Assembly (NCBI GenBank): GCA_039183635.1
Contig: JBCDBL010000025.1
Coordinates: 1-36,298, forward strand
Origin: JBCDBL01 sp039183635
GTDB lineage: Bacteria > Pseudomonadota > Alphaproteobacteria > Caulobacterales > Parvularculaceae
Length of the DNA: 36,298 bases
Direction: 5' to 3'
The notes under the pieces were generated by a model that saw only the letters and a program-made list of their open reading frames with translations, had not been told where the DNA came from and ran no database searches. Below, one piece after another: positions 8,303 to 17,385 of the stretch. A program made the translations under genes and the position numbers. The number at the start of each line of letters is the position of its first letter. Position 1 is the first letter of the stretch.

Positions 8303-8641
8303 ATGGTTGGACAACACAATCACTCCTTTTTAAAAAAGTGCGGCGCGGTGATATGCGGCGTTGCGGGCGCCGTTGGGGCGCCGTCGCAGGCGGCGGCGCA
8401 AACTGTCGGCGCGGACCCGCAAGGGGCGGGGCCGATCATTGCGGCTATGGATTGGCTGCAAGGCACGTTGATGGGCAATGTGGCGACGACCGCGGCGGTG
8501 ATCGCCGTGGCGGCCGTCGGCATGATGATGCTCACGGGACGGCTGAACTGGCGTTACGGGATCACGGTGGTGCTTGGATGTTTCATCCTGTTCGGCGCAA
8601 CTTCGATCGTGGCGGGCATTCGCGCGGCGGCGGGGGGATGA
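8303..8641 (+). CDS. virB2: T4SS major pilin, VirB2/TrbC family
   Basis: This 112-residue protein has a long signal peptide (basic FLKK start, hydrophobic AVICGVAGAVGA, likely cleavage after SQAAA near residue 33). The mature part has two hydrophobic helices (about 60-80 and 86-105) separated by the short basic loop TGRLNWRYG. This is the VirB2/TrbC pilin pattern. As a processed inner-membrane subunit it would be assembled into the conjugation pilus. It is the first gene of the virB operon and its stop is four bases before the virB3 start. Confidence 0.85.
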   Translation: MVGQHNHSFLKKCGAVICGVAGAVGAPSQAAAQTVGADPQGAGPIIAAMDWLQGTLMGNVATTAAVIAVAAVGMMMLTGRLNWRYGITVVLGCFILFGATSIVAGIRAAAGG

Positions 8642-8645
8642 AGCA

Positions 8646-8930
8646 ATGGAGCCTCTGGCCGCCAGCCCGGTGTTTCGCGCGCTTACCCAGCCGCAAATGT
8701 TCGCCGGGGTCACCTATAACTTTTTTGTGATCAACCTTGTGGTGACGACAGAACTGTTTCTTATCACCCGATCCGGTTGGTCATTGTTGGCGGCGCTGAT
8801 TCTGCATGCGGCGGGGTATCTCGCTTGCCTCCACGATCCGCGTATTTTCGACATCTGGATCGCCAAGACCAGCCGCTGCGCCCGGGTGCGGAATTTCTCG
8901 TTCTGGCGTTGCAACAGTTACATGCCGTAA
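8646..8930 (+). CDS. virB3: T4SS protein VirB3
   Basis: This 94-residue protein fits the usual VirB3 size. It begins MEPLAASPVFRALTQPQMFAGV, a typical VirB3 start, followed by a hydrophobic stretch (about 24-65) that makes one or two inner-membrane segments. VirB3 acts with VirB4 at the inner membrane during pilus assembly. An in-frame ATG 72 bases upstream exists but lies inside virB2, and the shorter form matches the family. It lies between virB2 and virB4, the standard order. Confidence 0.85.
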   Translation: MEPLAASPVFRALTQPQMFAGVTYNFFVINLVVTTELFLITRSGWSLLAALILHAAGYLACLHDPRIFDIWIAKTSRCARVRNFSFWRCNSYMP

Positions 8931-8943
8931 GAGGCGGACCCTT

Positions 8944-11379
8944 GTGTCAAAGCGTGTGAAGAGATCCTATAAAAGCAAGGGCCCGGCCCGTCTGGCGCGC
9001 CGGGAGCACAAGGTGGGCGCGCGTCTGCCCTATGCCCGTCATTTGAACAAGGCGACGCTGTTGCTGCGCGACGGGGCGCTGATGCAAGGGCTCCATGTGC
9101 AAGGGTTCGCCTTTGAAACAGCCGATACGGAGGAGCTGAACCATCGTCTCGCCATACGCGATACGATGCTGCGGGCGATCAACAACAGCCAGTTTACGCT
9201 TTACCACCATATTGTCCGCCGCCGGGCCGATGTTGCTTTAGACGGCGCTTTTCCAGATCCTGTCACATCGGCGATCGACCGTCAGTGGCGCGGGGCGCTG
9301 TCTGAAAAAAAACTGTTCGTTAACGATCTGTTTCTCACCCTTGTTTATCGGCCTGCCTCGGGACGACGCGGGTTTTTAAATCGCCTCAGCGGTGCGCGAA
9401 AACGGAAAACGAAGGCCCGGTACGCCGAGGCTGTGCGCGTGTTAAACGGCGCGCGGGAAGGGCTTGCCGCCTCGCTCCAGGCTTATGGACCGCGATTGTT
9501 GGAATGTTATGACGGCGCGGCGGGGATGTGTTCGGAGCCGTTGGAGATGCTGTCCTTGCTCTATAACGGGGACTTGCAGCCGGTTCTCGTTCCGGGTGGG
9601 GACTGTGGGGATTATATTCCGTATAAGCGAACATCCTTCGGTCTCGATACGTTGGAGCAGCGCGGCGCGGCGGAGGCGGACCGGCGTTTGGCGACGGTCT
9701 TGTCGGTGAAGGATTACCCCTCCGTGACGACGCCCGGCGTCATCGACAATTTGCTGCGCATTCCCCATGAACTTGTGATCTCCGAAAGCTTCTCCTTTGT
9801 CGACCGACAGGCGGCCCAGGAGCGGATCGATCTGGCGCTGCGGCGTTTAAGGGCCGCCGATGACGATACCATGACCTTGAAACGCGGGCTTCAGCAGGCG
9901 AAAGACGATGCGGCCTCCGGCGGCGCCGGGTTTGGCGAACACCACATGACCGTCATGCCAAGGGCCGTGAGCGCCGTGGAGCTTGATGACGCCGCCGCGC
10001 AGGTGCAAGCCGGGCTCGCCGACATCGGCGCCCTGTCCGTACGCGAAGAGATGAATTTGGAGCCTGCGTTCTGGGCGCAATTTCCGGGCAATGAGGCCTA
10101 CGCGGCGCGCAAGGCGATGATCTCCACCACGAACTTCGCCGGCCTCAGCTCCATGCACGGCTTCCCGATCGGAAAGCCGCGCGACAATTATTGGGGCGCG
10201 CCGGTGACGGCGTTTGAGACCACGTCCTCCACGCCCTACTATTTCGATTTTCATGAAGGGGATCTTGGCAATTTCGTCGCCGTCGGCCCTTCCGGCACCG
10301 GCAAGACCGTGGTGTTGAATTTTCTGTTGGCCCAGGCGCGCAAGCTTAAGACCCGGACGGTGTTTTTCGACAAGGACCGCGGGGCGGAGATTTTTCTGCG
10401 CGCCATCGGGGGCCATTACGATGTGTTGCGCCAGGGCGCGCCCAGCGGTCTCAATCCGTTGGCGATCGAAGACACGCCGGCGAACCGGGCGTTCTTGCGC
10501 AGCTTTATCGCCTGTCTCGCCGCGGCGCCGGGATATGATCTCAGTCCGGAAGAACAGGCGATCATCGCCGACGCCGTCGACAGCAATTTCGAGCAGGACC
10601 CCGCCTTGCGCCGCCTTCGTTATTTCGCCGAATTGTTGAGCGGGGCGAGCCGGCCGGGCGCCGGCGGTCTCGCCGCCCGCATGGCGCGATGGCACGGGCA
10701 GGGGGAGCACGCCTGGTTGTTCGACAACCCTGCCGATGAGATTCGCATCGACGCGCCGGTGATCGGCTTCGATATGACGGAGCTGTTGGAGGCGCCGGAT
10801 TTAAGGGCGCCGGCGATGATGTATTTGTTCCATCGCGTCGAACAGCGCCTCGACGGCGCCAAGACGATTATCGTGATTGACGAGGGCTGGAAGGCCCTTG
10901 ATGATGAGACGTTCAGTCATCGTCTGAAGGATTGGCTAAAAACCATCCGTAAACGCAACGGCGTAGTGGGCTTCGTCACGCAGTCAGCGCGGGACGCCCT
11001 CGACAGCCGCATCGCCGCGACGATTACCGAGCAGACCGCCGTACAGATGTTTTTGCCGAACCCAAGGGCGCAAGAGACCGATTATCGCGGCGGCTTCGGC
11101 CTGTCGGCCCACGAGTTCGATATTGTAAAGTCTTTGCCGGAACAGTCCCGCTGTATTTTGATCAAAAAAGGCGGACGCAGCGTCGTTGTCCGCCTCGATC
11201 TCAGCGCTATGCCGGGCGTTCTCAAAATTCTTTCCGGCCGTGAGACCAGCGTGCGGGAGCTTGATCGTCTGCGCGCCCAAACCGGCGATGATCCGGCGGC
11301 TTGGCTGCCCTATTTTCTGGAGCGGGAAGCGGAGCGGTTCGGCTTGACGCGCCGCCGTGCGCAGGAGAAAGCGGCATGA
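8944..11379 (+). CDS. virB4: T4SS ATPase VirB4
   Basis: Counting from the GTG at 8944 gives 811 residues, close to the family length. The GTG is preceded by AAGAGG about nine bases upstream. A longer in-frame reading from 8806 would overlap virB3 and is rejected. Walker A is GPSGTGKT near residues 447-454 and Walker B is TIIVIDEG near 640-647. The downstream region contains the FVTQSARDALDS-like segment typical of VirB4/TraC ATPases. The protein powers pilus biogenesis and substrate passage at the cytoplasmic side of the inner membrane. Its TGA overlaps the virB6 ATG. Confidence 0.95.
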   Translation: MSKRVKRSYKSKGPARLARREHKVGARLPYARHLNKATLLLRDGALMQGLHVQGFAFETADTEELNHRLAIRDTMLRAINNSQFTLYHHIVRRRADVALDGAFPDPVTSAIDRQWRGALSEKKLFVNDLFLTLVYRPASGRRGFLNRLSGARKRKTKARYAEAVRVLNGAREGLAASLQAYGPRLLECYDGAAGMCSEPLEMLSLLYNGDLQPVLVPGGDCGDYIPYKRTSFGLDTLEQRGAAEADRRLATVLSVKDYPSVTTPGVIDNLLRIPHELVISESFSFVDRQAAQERIDLALRRLRAADDDTMTLKRGLQQAKDDAASGGAGFGEHHMTVMPRAVSAVELDDAAAQVQAGLADIGALSVREEMNLEPAFWAQFPGNEAYAARKAMISTTNFAGLSSMHGFPIGKPRDNYWGAPVTAFETTSSTPYYFDFHEGDLGNFVAVGPSGTGKTVVLNFLLAQARKLKTRTVFFDKDRGAEIFLRAIGGHYDVLRQGAPSGLNPLAIEDTPANRAFLRSFIACLAAAPGYDLSPEEQAIIADAVDSNFEQDPALRRLRYFAELLSGASRPGAGGLAARMARWHGQGEHAWLFDNPADEIRIDAPVIGFDMTELLEAPDLRAPAMMYLFHRVEQRLDGAKTIIVIDEGWKALDDETFSHRLKDWLKTIRKRNGVVGFVTQSARDALDSRIAATITEQTAVQMFLPNPRAQETDYRGGFGLSAHEFDIVKSLPEQSRCILIKKGGRSVVVRLDLSAMPGVLKILSGRETSVRELDRLRAQTGDDPAAWLPYFLEREAERFGLTRRRAQEKAA

Positions 11380-12569
11380 TCTCCTCCGCCTGCGCCCCCA
11401 TAGATCCTCGCGATGGCCTTGTCTCGCCGTTGCTCGATCAAGTCGATTGTCAAATCGCTTATTATGTCGAAGCAACCTACGGATCGCTGTTTGGGCCATT
11501 CGGCTTTTTAGAGCCTGTGCTCACCGCCGCGCTGACGATTTATATCGCCTTTTACGGTCTGCAATTGATGATGGGGCGCGGCGGCGTCAGCCTGTCCGGT
11601 CTCGCCCCCAAGGTCGTCGTCATTGGTCTTGTACTGACATTGGCGACGCGCTGGGACGCCTATCAGGTCCTGTTCTTCGACCTTGTTTACGGCGGGGCGG
11701 GGGAGCTGGCGGCGCTGATGATCGGCGAGGCTCCCGGCGGCCAGGGCGCGCGCGAGGTCTTCACCCGTCTTGATCTTGTTTTACGCGATATCATCGCTCT
11801 GGCCAGCGATACCGGGGCTGCGGCGGCGCAAAGGCCGGATGCGGTCCCCTCTGCGGTCCCGCCTGTCGCCGAAGCGCAAATGGCGCTTCCGGGATTTGCA
11901 GGGCTTACCAACCTTTTATGGTTCAGCGGCGTCGCCCTGGCGCTGTCCACTGTCGGCGTTTTGGTCATCACCAAGATCCTGCTGGGCCTTTTACTTGCAA
12001 TCGGGCCGGTTCTGATTGTTATGGCGCTGTTTTCCGCAACCCGGGGCCTGTTTGAAGGCTGGCTGCGTACGCTGGCGCTTTATGCTTTAACGCCGGTATT
12101 CGCTCTTGCGCTCACCGCTGGCGTATTGCATGCGGCCGAGCCTTTGGTGCGTGTTATTGCGGAGGCCCGGGTCATGGGCGATGCGAACCCGCAACCCGTT
12201 TTTCTTCTTGCTGTTATCATGGTTATTTTCTCTATACTGACTGTGCAGATTTTCCGCATGTGCGCTCACCTCACCGGCGGTTGGCGTTTGCCGGCGGGCC
12301 GTATTGGCGGCGCCAGGGATGCGGGCGCGCCGCAACCCTTCGCGTCGCCCGCCGAGCGCGCCGCCAATGACAACGGCCGTATCGCCGATATTGTCGTCGC
12401 AGCGGATCGCAGCGCCGCCGTCGCCGCCCAGGGGCGCACGCGTGCAATGGCGCAAAGCCCGAACCTCGGCGTATCCTCCGATCCAACAGTGGCCCTCGCC
12501 GGGCGGCGCACGCGCCAGCGTTACCGCGCCTTCGGGGAACGCCTCGGGGCGGGGGGCCGTCTTACATGA
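11376..12569 (+). CDS. virB6: T4SS polytopic inner-membrane protein VirB6/TrbL
   Basis: The 397-residue protein starts at an ATG overlapping the virB4 stop. It has about five to six hydrophobic segments, including TAALTIYIAFYGLQLMMG (about 50-70), WFSGVALALSTVGVLVITKI, and LLLAIGPVLIVMALFSATRG, the conserved core of the VirB6/TrbL family. The last 70 or so residues after CAHLTGGWRLP are Ala/Arg-rich and hydrophilic, making the protein longer than the common length of about 300. VirB6 is part of the inner-membrane channel. The ATG of virB9 lies inside its final codons, so the genes are translationally coupled and no virB8 can lie between them. Confidence 0.9.
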   Translation: MISSACAPIDPRDGLVSPLLDQVDCQIAYYVEATYGSLFGPFGFLEPVLTAALTIYIAFYGLQLMMGRGGVSLSGLAPKVVVIGLVLTLATRWDAYQVLFFDLVYGGAGELAALMIGEAPGGQGAREVFTRLDLVLRDIIALASDTGAAAAQRPDAVPSAVPPVAEAQMALPGFAGLTNLLWFSGVALALSTVGVLVITKILLGLLLAIGPVLIVMALFSATRGLFEGWLRTLALYALTPVFALALTAGVLHAAEPLVRVIAEARVMGDANPQPVFLLAVIMVIFSILTVQIFRMCAHLTGGWRLPAGRIGGARDAGAPQPFASPAERAANDNGRIADIVVAADRSAAVAAQGRTRAMAQSPNLGVSSDPTVALAGRRTRQRYRAFGERLGAGGRLT

Positions 12570-13381
12570 CCCGGATCGCGCTTGCATTGTTGTTGTTATG
12601 CTTAACGCCGATGCCGGGAGAAGCGCGCACGGACCCGCGCATTCGCACCGTCGCGTACACACAAAACGCCGTAATTCCGCTTACCGGGCATTTCGGGTTT
12701 CAGATGGCGATTGAGTTCAATGATGATGAAACCATAGAAAACGTCGCCATTGGCGATTCGGTGTCCTGGCAGGTGACGCCGAACCGGCGCGGGGATGTGG
12801 TGTTTTTAAAGCCCATCGACCGCGCCTTGCCGACAAACATGACCGTCGTCACCACGATGCGCCGCTACACCTTCGCCCTTGATGCACAAAGCGCCGTTGA
12901 CGCCGCCCTGAGCGACATGATCTTTGTTTTACGCTTTAACTATCCGAAAGATCCTGAGCCGATAGAGCCGGAGGTTGATGTGAAGGCAGAGTTGCGCATC
13001 GACAAGCCCACGGTTGTCGAGCCCGCCGATGTCAATAAGAACTATACCTACACCGGCGCGCGCGAGATCATTCCCTCCCGGATTTTTGACGATGGACGCT
13101 CCACCTATTTCCAATGGCCATCCTCCACGCCGACGCCTGCGATTTTTTTGATACGCGGCGATGGCGCGGAGAGTGTGGTCAATCATGGGTTTATCGGCGA
13201 TTATATCGTGGTTGATCGCGTGGCGGAGCGGTTTTTGCTGCGCCTCGGCGACCTCACCACAGTGATTTACAACGAGGCCTTCACCCCCGTAGACCCCGGA
13301 CCCGACGCGCCGACGCCGCGCCCGGAGCGGCGCGGTCTTTTCGGCAAGGTGTTCGGCGGCAAGGGGGAGGCGCGGCGATGA
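12566..13381 (+). CDS. virB9: T4SS outer-membrane core protein VirB9/TrbG
   Basis: This 271-residue secreted protein has a signal peptide (MTRIALALLLLCLTPMPGEA). It begins with the VirB9 N-domain (RIRTVAYTQNAVIPLTGHFGFQ), followed by an acidic-proline linker (PKDPEPIEPEVD) and the C-terminal beta domain (YTYTGAREIIPSRIFDDGRSTYFQWP, then FIGDYIVVDRVAERFLLRLG). VirB9 forms the outer ring of the core complex with VirB7 and VirB10. No virB7-like lipoprotein gene was seen. The signal peptide has a Cys but lacks a proper lipobox before it, so VirB9 itself is probably not lipidated. It overlaps virB6 and virB10. Confidence 0.93.
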   Translation: MTRIALALLLLCLTPMPGEARTDPRIRTVAYTQNAVIPLTGHFGFQMAIEFNDDETIENVAIGDSVSWQVTPNRRGDVVFLKPIDRALPTNMTVVTTMRRYTFALDAQSAVDAALSDMIFVLRFNYPKDPEPIEPEVDVKAELRIDKPTVVEPADVNKNYTYTGAREIIPSRIFDDGRSTYFQWPSSTPTPAIFLIRGDGAESVVNHGFIGDYIVVDRVAERFLLRLGDLTTVIYNEAFTPVDPGPDAPTPRPERRGLFGKVFGGKGEARR

Positions 13382-14493
13382 TGCGCTCAAGCGATCGAGA
13401 CCCCCGTCAGGAGGCGCCCGATGCTACGATGGAGGCGCTCACCGCCGCCGCGATGCCGAAGGTCGCCCGGGACGGGGGCGACGCCATGGGCATGATTGGC
13501 GGTCTTGCAGCCCTCGCCATGCTTGGCGTATTTGTCTTTACTCAGATGAGCGATGGGCGGCGACAAGCCTCCGTCGACGACGCCATCCGGGATACGCGCC
13601 TTGAGCTGGAGCAAGCCCGCTCCGATGTCGCCGCCGCCCGCACCGAAGCCGCCCGTGCGCGCAGCGAAGCGGAAAGCGCCCGTCGGCGCATGGCCGCTGC
13701 CGCCCGCACGCCGTCAACTGCGCGCGCCGCGCCCGCTGCGGCTCAGGATTTGCCGCCGAAAGCGAACTTGCGTTCTCCCGCTCTTGTGGTGGACAACAGC
13801 CGTCCGCGTCCGCCTGAAGCGGACGCCGCCGATGGGGCGGCTGGGCCTGGCGCCGGCGCTGACAACGGTCTTACCGCCTCGGATCTGTTCGCCAACCGGG
13901 TGTCTGGCGGCGGTCTTGAGCCGGTGCGCGCCACAATGATCGAAGATCCCTCCCGGGTCGCGCCCCAGGGCACGATCATCGCCGGGGTGTTGGAGACGGC
14001 GATCAATTCCGATCTGCCCGGCTACGCCCGGGCCGTCGTCAGCGAGGACGTGCGCAGCCTCGACAGCCGGCGCATTCTTATTCCCCGGGGCAGCCGCCTG
14101 ATCGGTCAGTACAGATCCGGTCTCGCCATCGGGGAGTCCCGCGCCTTCGTCATCTGGACGCGATTGTTGCGCCCCGACGGGGTTTCGGTGGAGCTCGCCT
14201 CGCCTGCGACGGACACGCTGGGCCGCGCCGGACTTCCCGGCGATGTTGACCGCCACTTCTTCCAACGCTTCGGGTCCGCCATTTTGCTGTCGGTTGTGGG
14301 GGCCGGCGCCAATGCGGCGGTTCAGTCCGGAGATTCGGCGATCATCATCGGCTCGACATCTCAGGCTGAGGCCGTCGCCGCCGAAGCTTTGTCTCAGCAA
14401 ATCAACATTCCCCCGACGATCACCGTCGATCAGGGAGCGGAGATCCGGATCTTTCTCGCCAGGGATCTTTATTTTCCAGAAATGACGCGATAG
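13378..14493 (+). CDS. virB10: T4SS core protein VirB10/TrbI
   Basis: This 371-residue protein has one membrane anchor at about 37-57 (GMIGGLAALAMLGVFVFTQM), a periplasmic linker, and a C-terminal beta-barrel domain from about 165 (LFANRVSG, TIIAGVLETAINSDLPGY, ILIPRGSRLIGQY) typical of VirB10/TrbI. The linker at 64-110 is an Ala/Arg/Glu-rich heptad stretch predicted to be a coiled coil, where many VirB10 proteins have a proline-rich arm. VirB10 spans both membranes and transmits ATP-driven change to the outer pore. Two successive ATG codons (13378, 13381) are possible starts. Both overlap the virB9 stop. Confidence 0.93.
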   Translation: MMRSSDRDPRQEAPDATMEALTAAAMPKVARDGGDAMGMIGGLAALAMLGVFVFTQMSDGRRQASVDDAIRDTRLELEQARSDVAAARTEAARARSEAESARRRMAAAARTPSTARAAPAAAQDLPPKANLRSPALVVDNSRPRPPEADAADGAAGPGAGADNGLTASDLFANRVSGGGLEPVRATMIEDPSRVAPQGTIIAGVLETAINSDLPGYARAVVSEDVRSLDSRRILIPRGSRLIGQYRSGLAIGESRAFVIWTRLLRPDGVSVELASPATDTLGRAGLPGDVDRHFFQRFGSAILLSVVGAGANAAVQSGDSAIIIGSTSQAEAVAAEALSQQINIPPTITVDQGAEIRIFLARDLYFPEMTR

Positions 14494-14501
14494 GGGCGCC
14501 G

Positions 14502-15539
14502 ATGAGCGAAGCCATCCTCCGTCCCGCCGCCCTTGATGAAGACGACGCCCGCGATGTTTATCTAAAGTCGTTTTTACAGCCGTTCGCCAGGTGGCTCCAT
14601 GATCATGACACGATGGAAATCATGGTGAACCGACCTGGCGAGGTTTGGATTGAAACCGCCGGCGCTGACGCCATGACCCGGGCTGAAGATCCTGCCATTA
14701 CGGATCAATTGCTGCAGCGTCTGGCGACCCAGATCGCCCGGGTGAGCCATCAGGCGGTGAATCGGGAAAATCCGTTGTTGGCCGCGACTTTGCCGGGCGG
14801 AGAACGGGTGCAAATCGTCGCGCCGCCGGCCGCCGGCGACAGCTGGGTTTTATCGATACGCCGCCACGTGGTCGCCGATCTTAACCTTGCGGACTTTGCA
14901 GGGCGCGAAGGTTTTCAATCTGTTGCGATCCAAAAGCCGGACGGCCTGTCTGAGGCAGACCAAAAGCTTGCGGCGTTGCTGAAGGGGCGCCATATCGACG
15001 CTTTTCTCTCCAGCGCTGTCAAAACGCGTAAAACCATCCTGATTTCCGGCGGCACCTCTACGGGCAAAACCAGTCTCTTGAACGCATTGCTGCGAGAGGT
15101 GCACGCCGGGGAGCGCATCGTCACCGTAGAAGATTCCCGGGAGGTGCGCCTGGTCCAGCCAAACAGCGTGAACCTTGTCGCTGTGAAGGGCGTGATGGGT
15201 GAGGCGCGGATTGAGGTCACCGATTTATTACAAGCCGCATTACGTCTGCGGCCGGATCGAATCATCCTCGGCGAGGTGCGCGGGCCGGAAGCGTCGACTT
15301 TCCTGAGGGCGATCAACACCGGTCACCCGGGCTCCATCAGCACTGTGCATGCGGACAGTCCCGAAGGCGCCCTTGAGCAGCTGGCGCTTATGATTTTGCA
15401 AGCAGGGCTTGGGCTTAGCCGGTCTGAAACAATAGATTACATTTTATCGATCGTCGACGTGATCGTACAATTGCGCCGGAAAAACGGTCGCCGCGTCATA
15501 GAGCGTGTGTTCTTCAAACCCATGGAGTCACAGTTCTGA
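14502..15539 (+). CDS. virB11: T4SS secretion ATPase VirB11
   Basis: This 345-residue member of the VirB11/PilT hexameric ATPases has Walker A GGTSTGKTS at about 183-191, the Walker B region RIILGEVRGPEA near 253, and the His-box GHPGSISTVHADSPEGALEQL, which identifies the family. The N-terminal domain (1-150) is the usual membrane- and partner-binding part. It acts at the cytoplasmic face, switching VirB4 between pilus assembly and substrate transfer. It ends the operon. No virD4 or relaxase gene follows directly. Confidence 0.95.
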   Translation: MSEAILRPAALDEDDARDVYLKSFLQPFARWLHDHDTMEIMVNRPGEVWIETAGADAMTRAEDPAITDQLLQRLATQIARVSHQAVNRENPLLAATLPGGERVQIVAPPAAGDSWVLSIRRHVVADLNLADFAGREGFQSVAIQKPDGLSEADQKLAALLKGRHIDAFLSSAVKTRKTILISGGTSTGKTSLLNALLREVHAGERIVTVEDSREVRLVQPNSVNLVAVKGVMGEARIEVTDLLQAALRLRPDRIILGEVRGPEASTFLRAINTGHPGSISTVHADSPEGALEQLALMILQAGLGLSRSETIDYILSIVDVIVQLRRKNGRRVIERVFFKPMESQF

Positions 15540-15677
15540 CCTTTCGATTGTCACAGCCTTTTCGCGCGACAGATTAAGTTAAATTGCACATCCTTTTTAC
15601 ACTTCCGTTTACCGATCTCGCTTAGCCTTTTCTCACAGTGGAGCGGTGAAATTATGTTGTATTTTAAAGGGTGTTTT

Positions 15678-17375
15678 ATGCGAGTTGCGATCGCGTTTTT
15701 CGCGTTATTCAGCCTTGCGGGCTGCTTTGACAGCGGCGGCGGTTCCGAAGGCGGTGGAAGCAGCGCCGGCGGCGGCGCGACGCCGGCAAATCCTGTTTCG
15801 GATAATGTCTCCCAGACGCAGGCGTCGCGTTTTTTAGCGCAAGCGACGTTTGGCGCAAACGAAGATGAGATTTCCGCCCTGACGACAATGGGGTTATCTG
15901 CATGGATGGAGGCGGAGTTTGCGAAACCTCAAGAATCTATTCTTCAAGACATTCTCATTATGGAAGGCGCAGGCGAAGATATCGGCGGCAATGAACTTGG
16001 CGAAGCGTTCTGGAGCCGTGCAATCATAAGCGACGACCAATTGCGCCAAAGAGTGGGATACGCCCTATCTCAGATTTTCGTCGTCTCTTACCGTGATGGG
16101 CAGATTGAGGGCCGGCCTTTCGCAATGGCGAATTACATGGACATCATGTCCGCCGGCGCGTTCTCTAATTTTCGTCAGATCCTGGAAAATGTTACGTACA
16201 GCCCGGCGATGGCGATTTATCTCACCTATCTGCAAAACCAAAAAGCAGATGAGGACGGCGAGGTTGTACCCGACGAAAATTACGCTCGTGAGATCATGCA
16301 GCTTTTTACAATCGGCTTGCTTGAACTTCAGCCGGACGGCGAGTTGCGTCTTGATAGCGGCGGAAATGCGATCGAGACCTATGACAATGTCGATGTCACC
16401 GAGCTTGCAAAAGTCTTTACAGGGTTGAGTTGGGCCGAACGCGATAATTTCTTCGGCAGACCAAACGAAATTGATTCACAATATCTGCCGCTGGTCATGT
16501 TTGAAGAGCAGCATTCGCCGGAATCTAAGAGTTTTCTTGGAACGACCATCCCTGAAAATACAGGCGGGAATGAGAGCATTTCCATCGCCCTTGATACGTT
16601 GTTCAACCACCCCAATACCGCGCCGTTTATTTCAAAGCAGTTGATTCAGCGGCTGGTCACCAGCAATCCAAGCGCTGCTTATGTGGGACGCGTCGCCGAT
16701 GCTTTTGCGAGCGGAAGTTTCGTGATGCCAAACGGCGCCACAGCCGGCGATGGAACCCGCGGAGACATGCGTGCTGTTGTCGCCGCCGTTCTTCTCGATA
16801 CTGAAGCGCGCGATGATGCGAATATGAGTGACCCTAATTTCGGTAAAATTCGAGAGCCGGTTCTACGCTTCACCCATTGGGCGCGTGCTTTCGGTGTTAC
16901 TGAAACCAGCACAGACGCTGTTGGAGTAATGCGAGATACAGCGCGTCCGGACCGACTTAACCAGGAAGCGTACCGTTCGCCTTCGGTGTTTAACTTCTAC
17001 CGCCCTGGATTTGTTTCCCCGGGCAGTGAAAGCGGCGCTGCTGGCCTGGTCGCGCCAGAACTGCAAATCACAACAGCCTCCAGTGTAACAGGGTATGCGA
17101 ACTTTATGGAGCGATTCATTTTTGATAATGTCTCTGACGAGGCGTTCTTTCCGGACTATTCAGCTGAACTCGCTTTGGCGAGCGACCCGACAGCCCTGGT
17201 CGATCATCTCGACCGTATTTTGACATATGGCTCGATAAGTTCACAGACGCGTGCGCGTATTCTGTCTGCGGTTGAGAGCATACAAGGTACGAATAACTTC
17301 CCTCAAGATGAGACCCGGGTTCAAACGGCTATACTGTTCTTTATGACCGCGCCTGATTATGTGGTTCAGCGCTAA
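15678..17375 (+). CDS. DUF1800 family lipoprotein
   Basis: Starting at the second in-frame ATG gives an ideal lipoprotein signal, MRVAIAFFALFSLAGC, with lipobox LAGC at Cys16 and AAAGGG upstream. A Gly/Ser linker follows. The DUF1800 domain covers most of the remaining 540 residues (SRFLAQATFGANEDEI, LRQRVGYALSQIFVVS, ENYAREIMQLFTIGLLEL). The family's function is not established. Its genes are almost always next to DUF1501 genes, as here with a 10-base gap. Being a lipoprotein, it should sit at the envelope. The first ATG at 15654 would place extra residues before the signal. Confidence 0.88.
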   Translation: MRVAIAFFALFSLAGCFDSGGGSEGGGSSAGGGATPANPVSDNVSQTQASRFLAQATFGANEDEISALTTMGLSAWMEAEFAKPQESILQDILIMEGAGEDIGGNELGEAFWSRAIISDDQLRQRVGYALSQIFVVSYRDGQIEGRPFAMANYMDIMSAGAFSNFRQILENVTYSPAMAIYLTYLQNQKADEDGEVVPDENYAREIMQLFTIGLLELQPDGELRLDSGGNAIETYDNVDVTELAKVFTGLSWAERDNFFGRPNEIDSQYLPLVMFEEQHSPESKSFLGTTIPENTGGNESISIALDTLFNHPNTAPFISKQLIQRLVTSNPSAAYVGRVADAFASGSFVMPNGATAGDGTRGDMRAVVAAVLLDTEARDDANMSDPNFGKIREPVLRFTHWARAFGVTETSTDAVGVMRDTARPDRLNQEAYRSPSVFNFYRPGFVSPGSESGAAGLVAPELQITTASSVTGYANFMERFIFDNVSDEAFFPDYSAELALASDPTALVDHLDRILTYGSISSQTRARILSAVESIQGTNNFPQDETRVQTAILFFMTAPDYVVQR

Positions 17376-17385
17376 AGGAAAAATT

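Noticed and set aside
8806..8943. Longer N-terminus for VirB4
   Set aside because: The extension lies within virB3 in another frame and has no VirB4 similarity; the GTG at 8944 has a ribosome-binding site.
9847..10710. Minus-strand open frame of 287 codons inside virB4
   Set aside because: It lies wholly opposite the conserved VirB4 ATPase domain and is explained by GC-rich codon bias; there is no recognisable domain or start signal.
12087..12662. Possible virB8 on the opposite strand or hidden between virB6 and virB9
   Set aside because: virB6 and virB9 overlap by four bases and none of the frames here shows the VirB8 fold signature or a single N-terminal membrane anchor.
13714..14400. Minus-strand open frame of 228 codons opposite virB10
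   Set aside because: It is a shadow of a strongly conserved gene; composition is Arg/Gly-rich without hydrophobic core.
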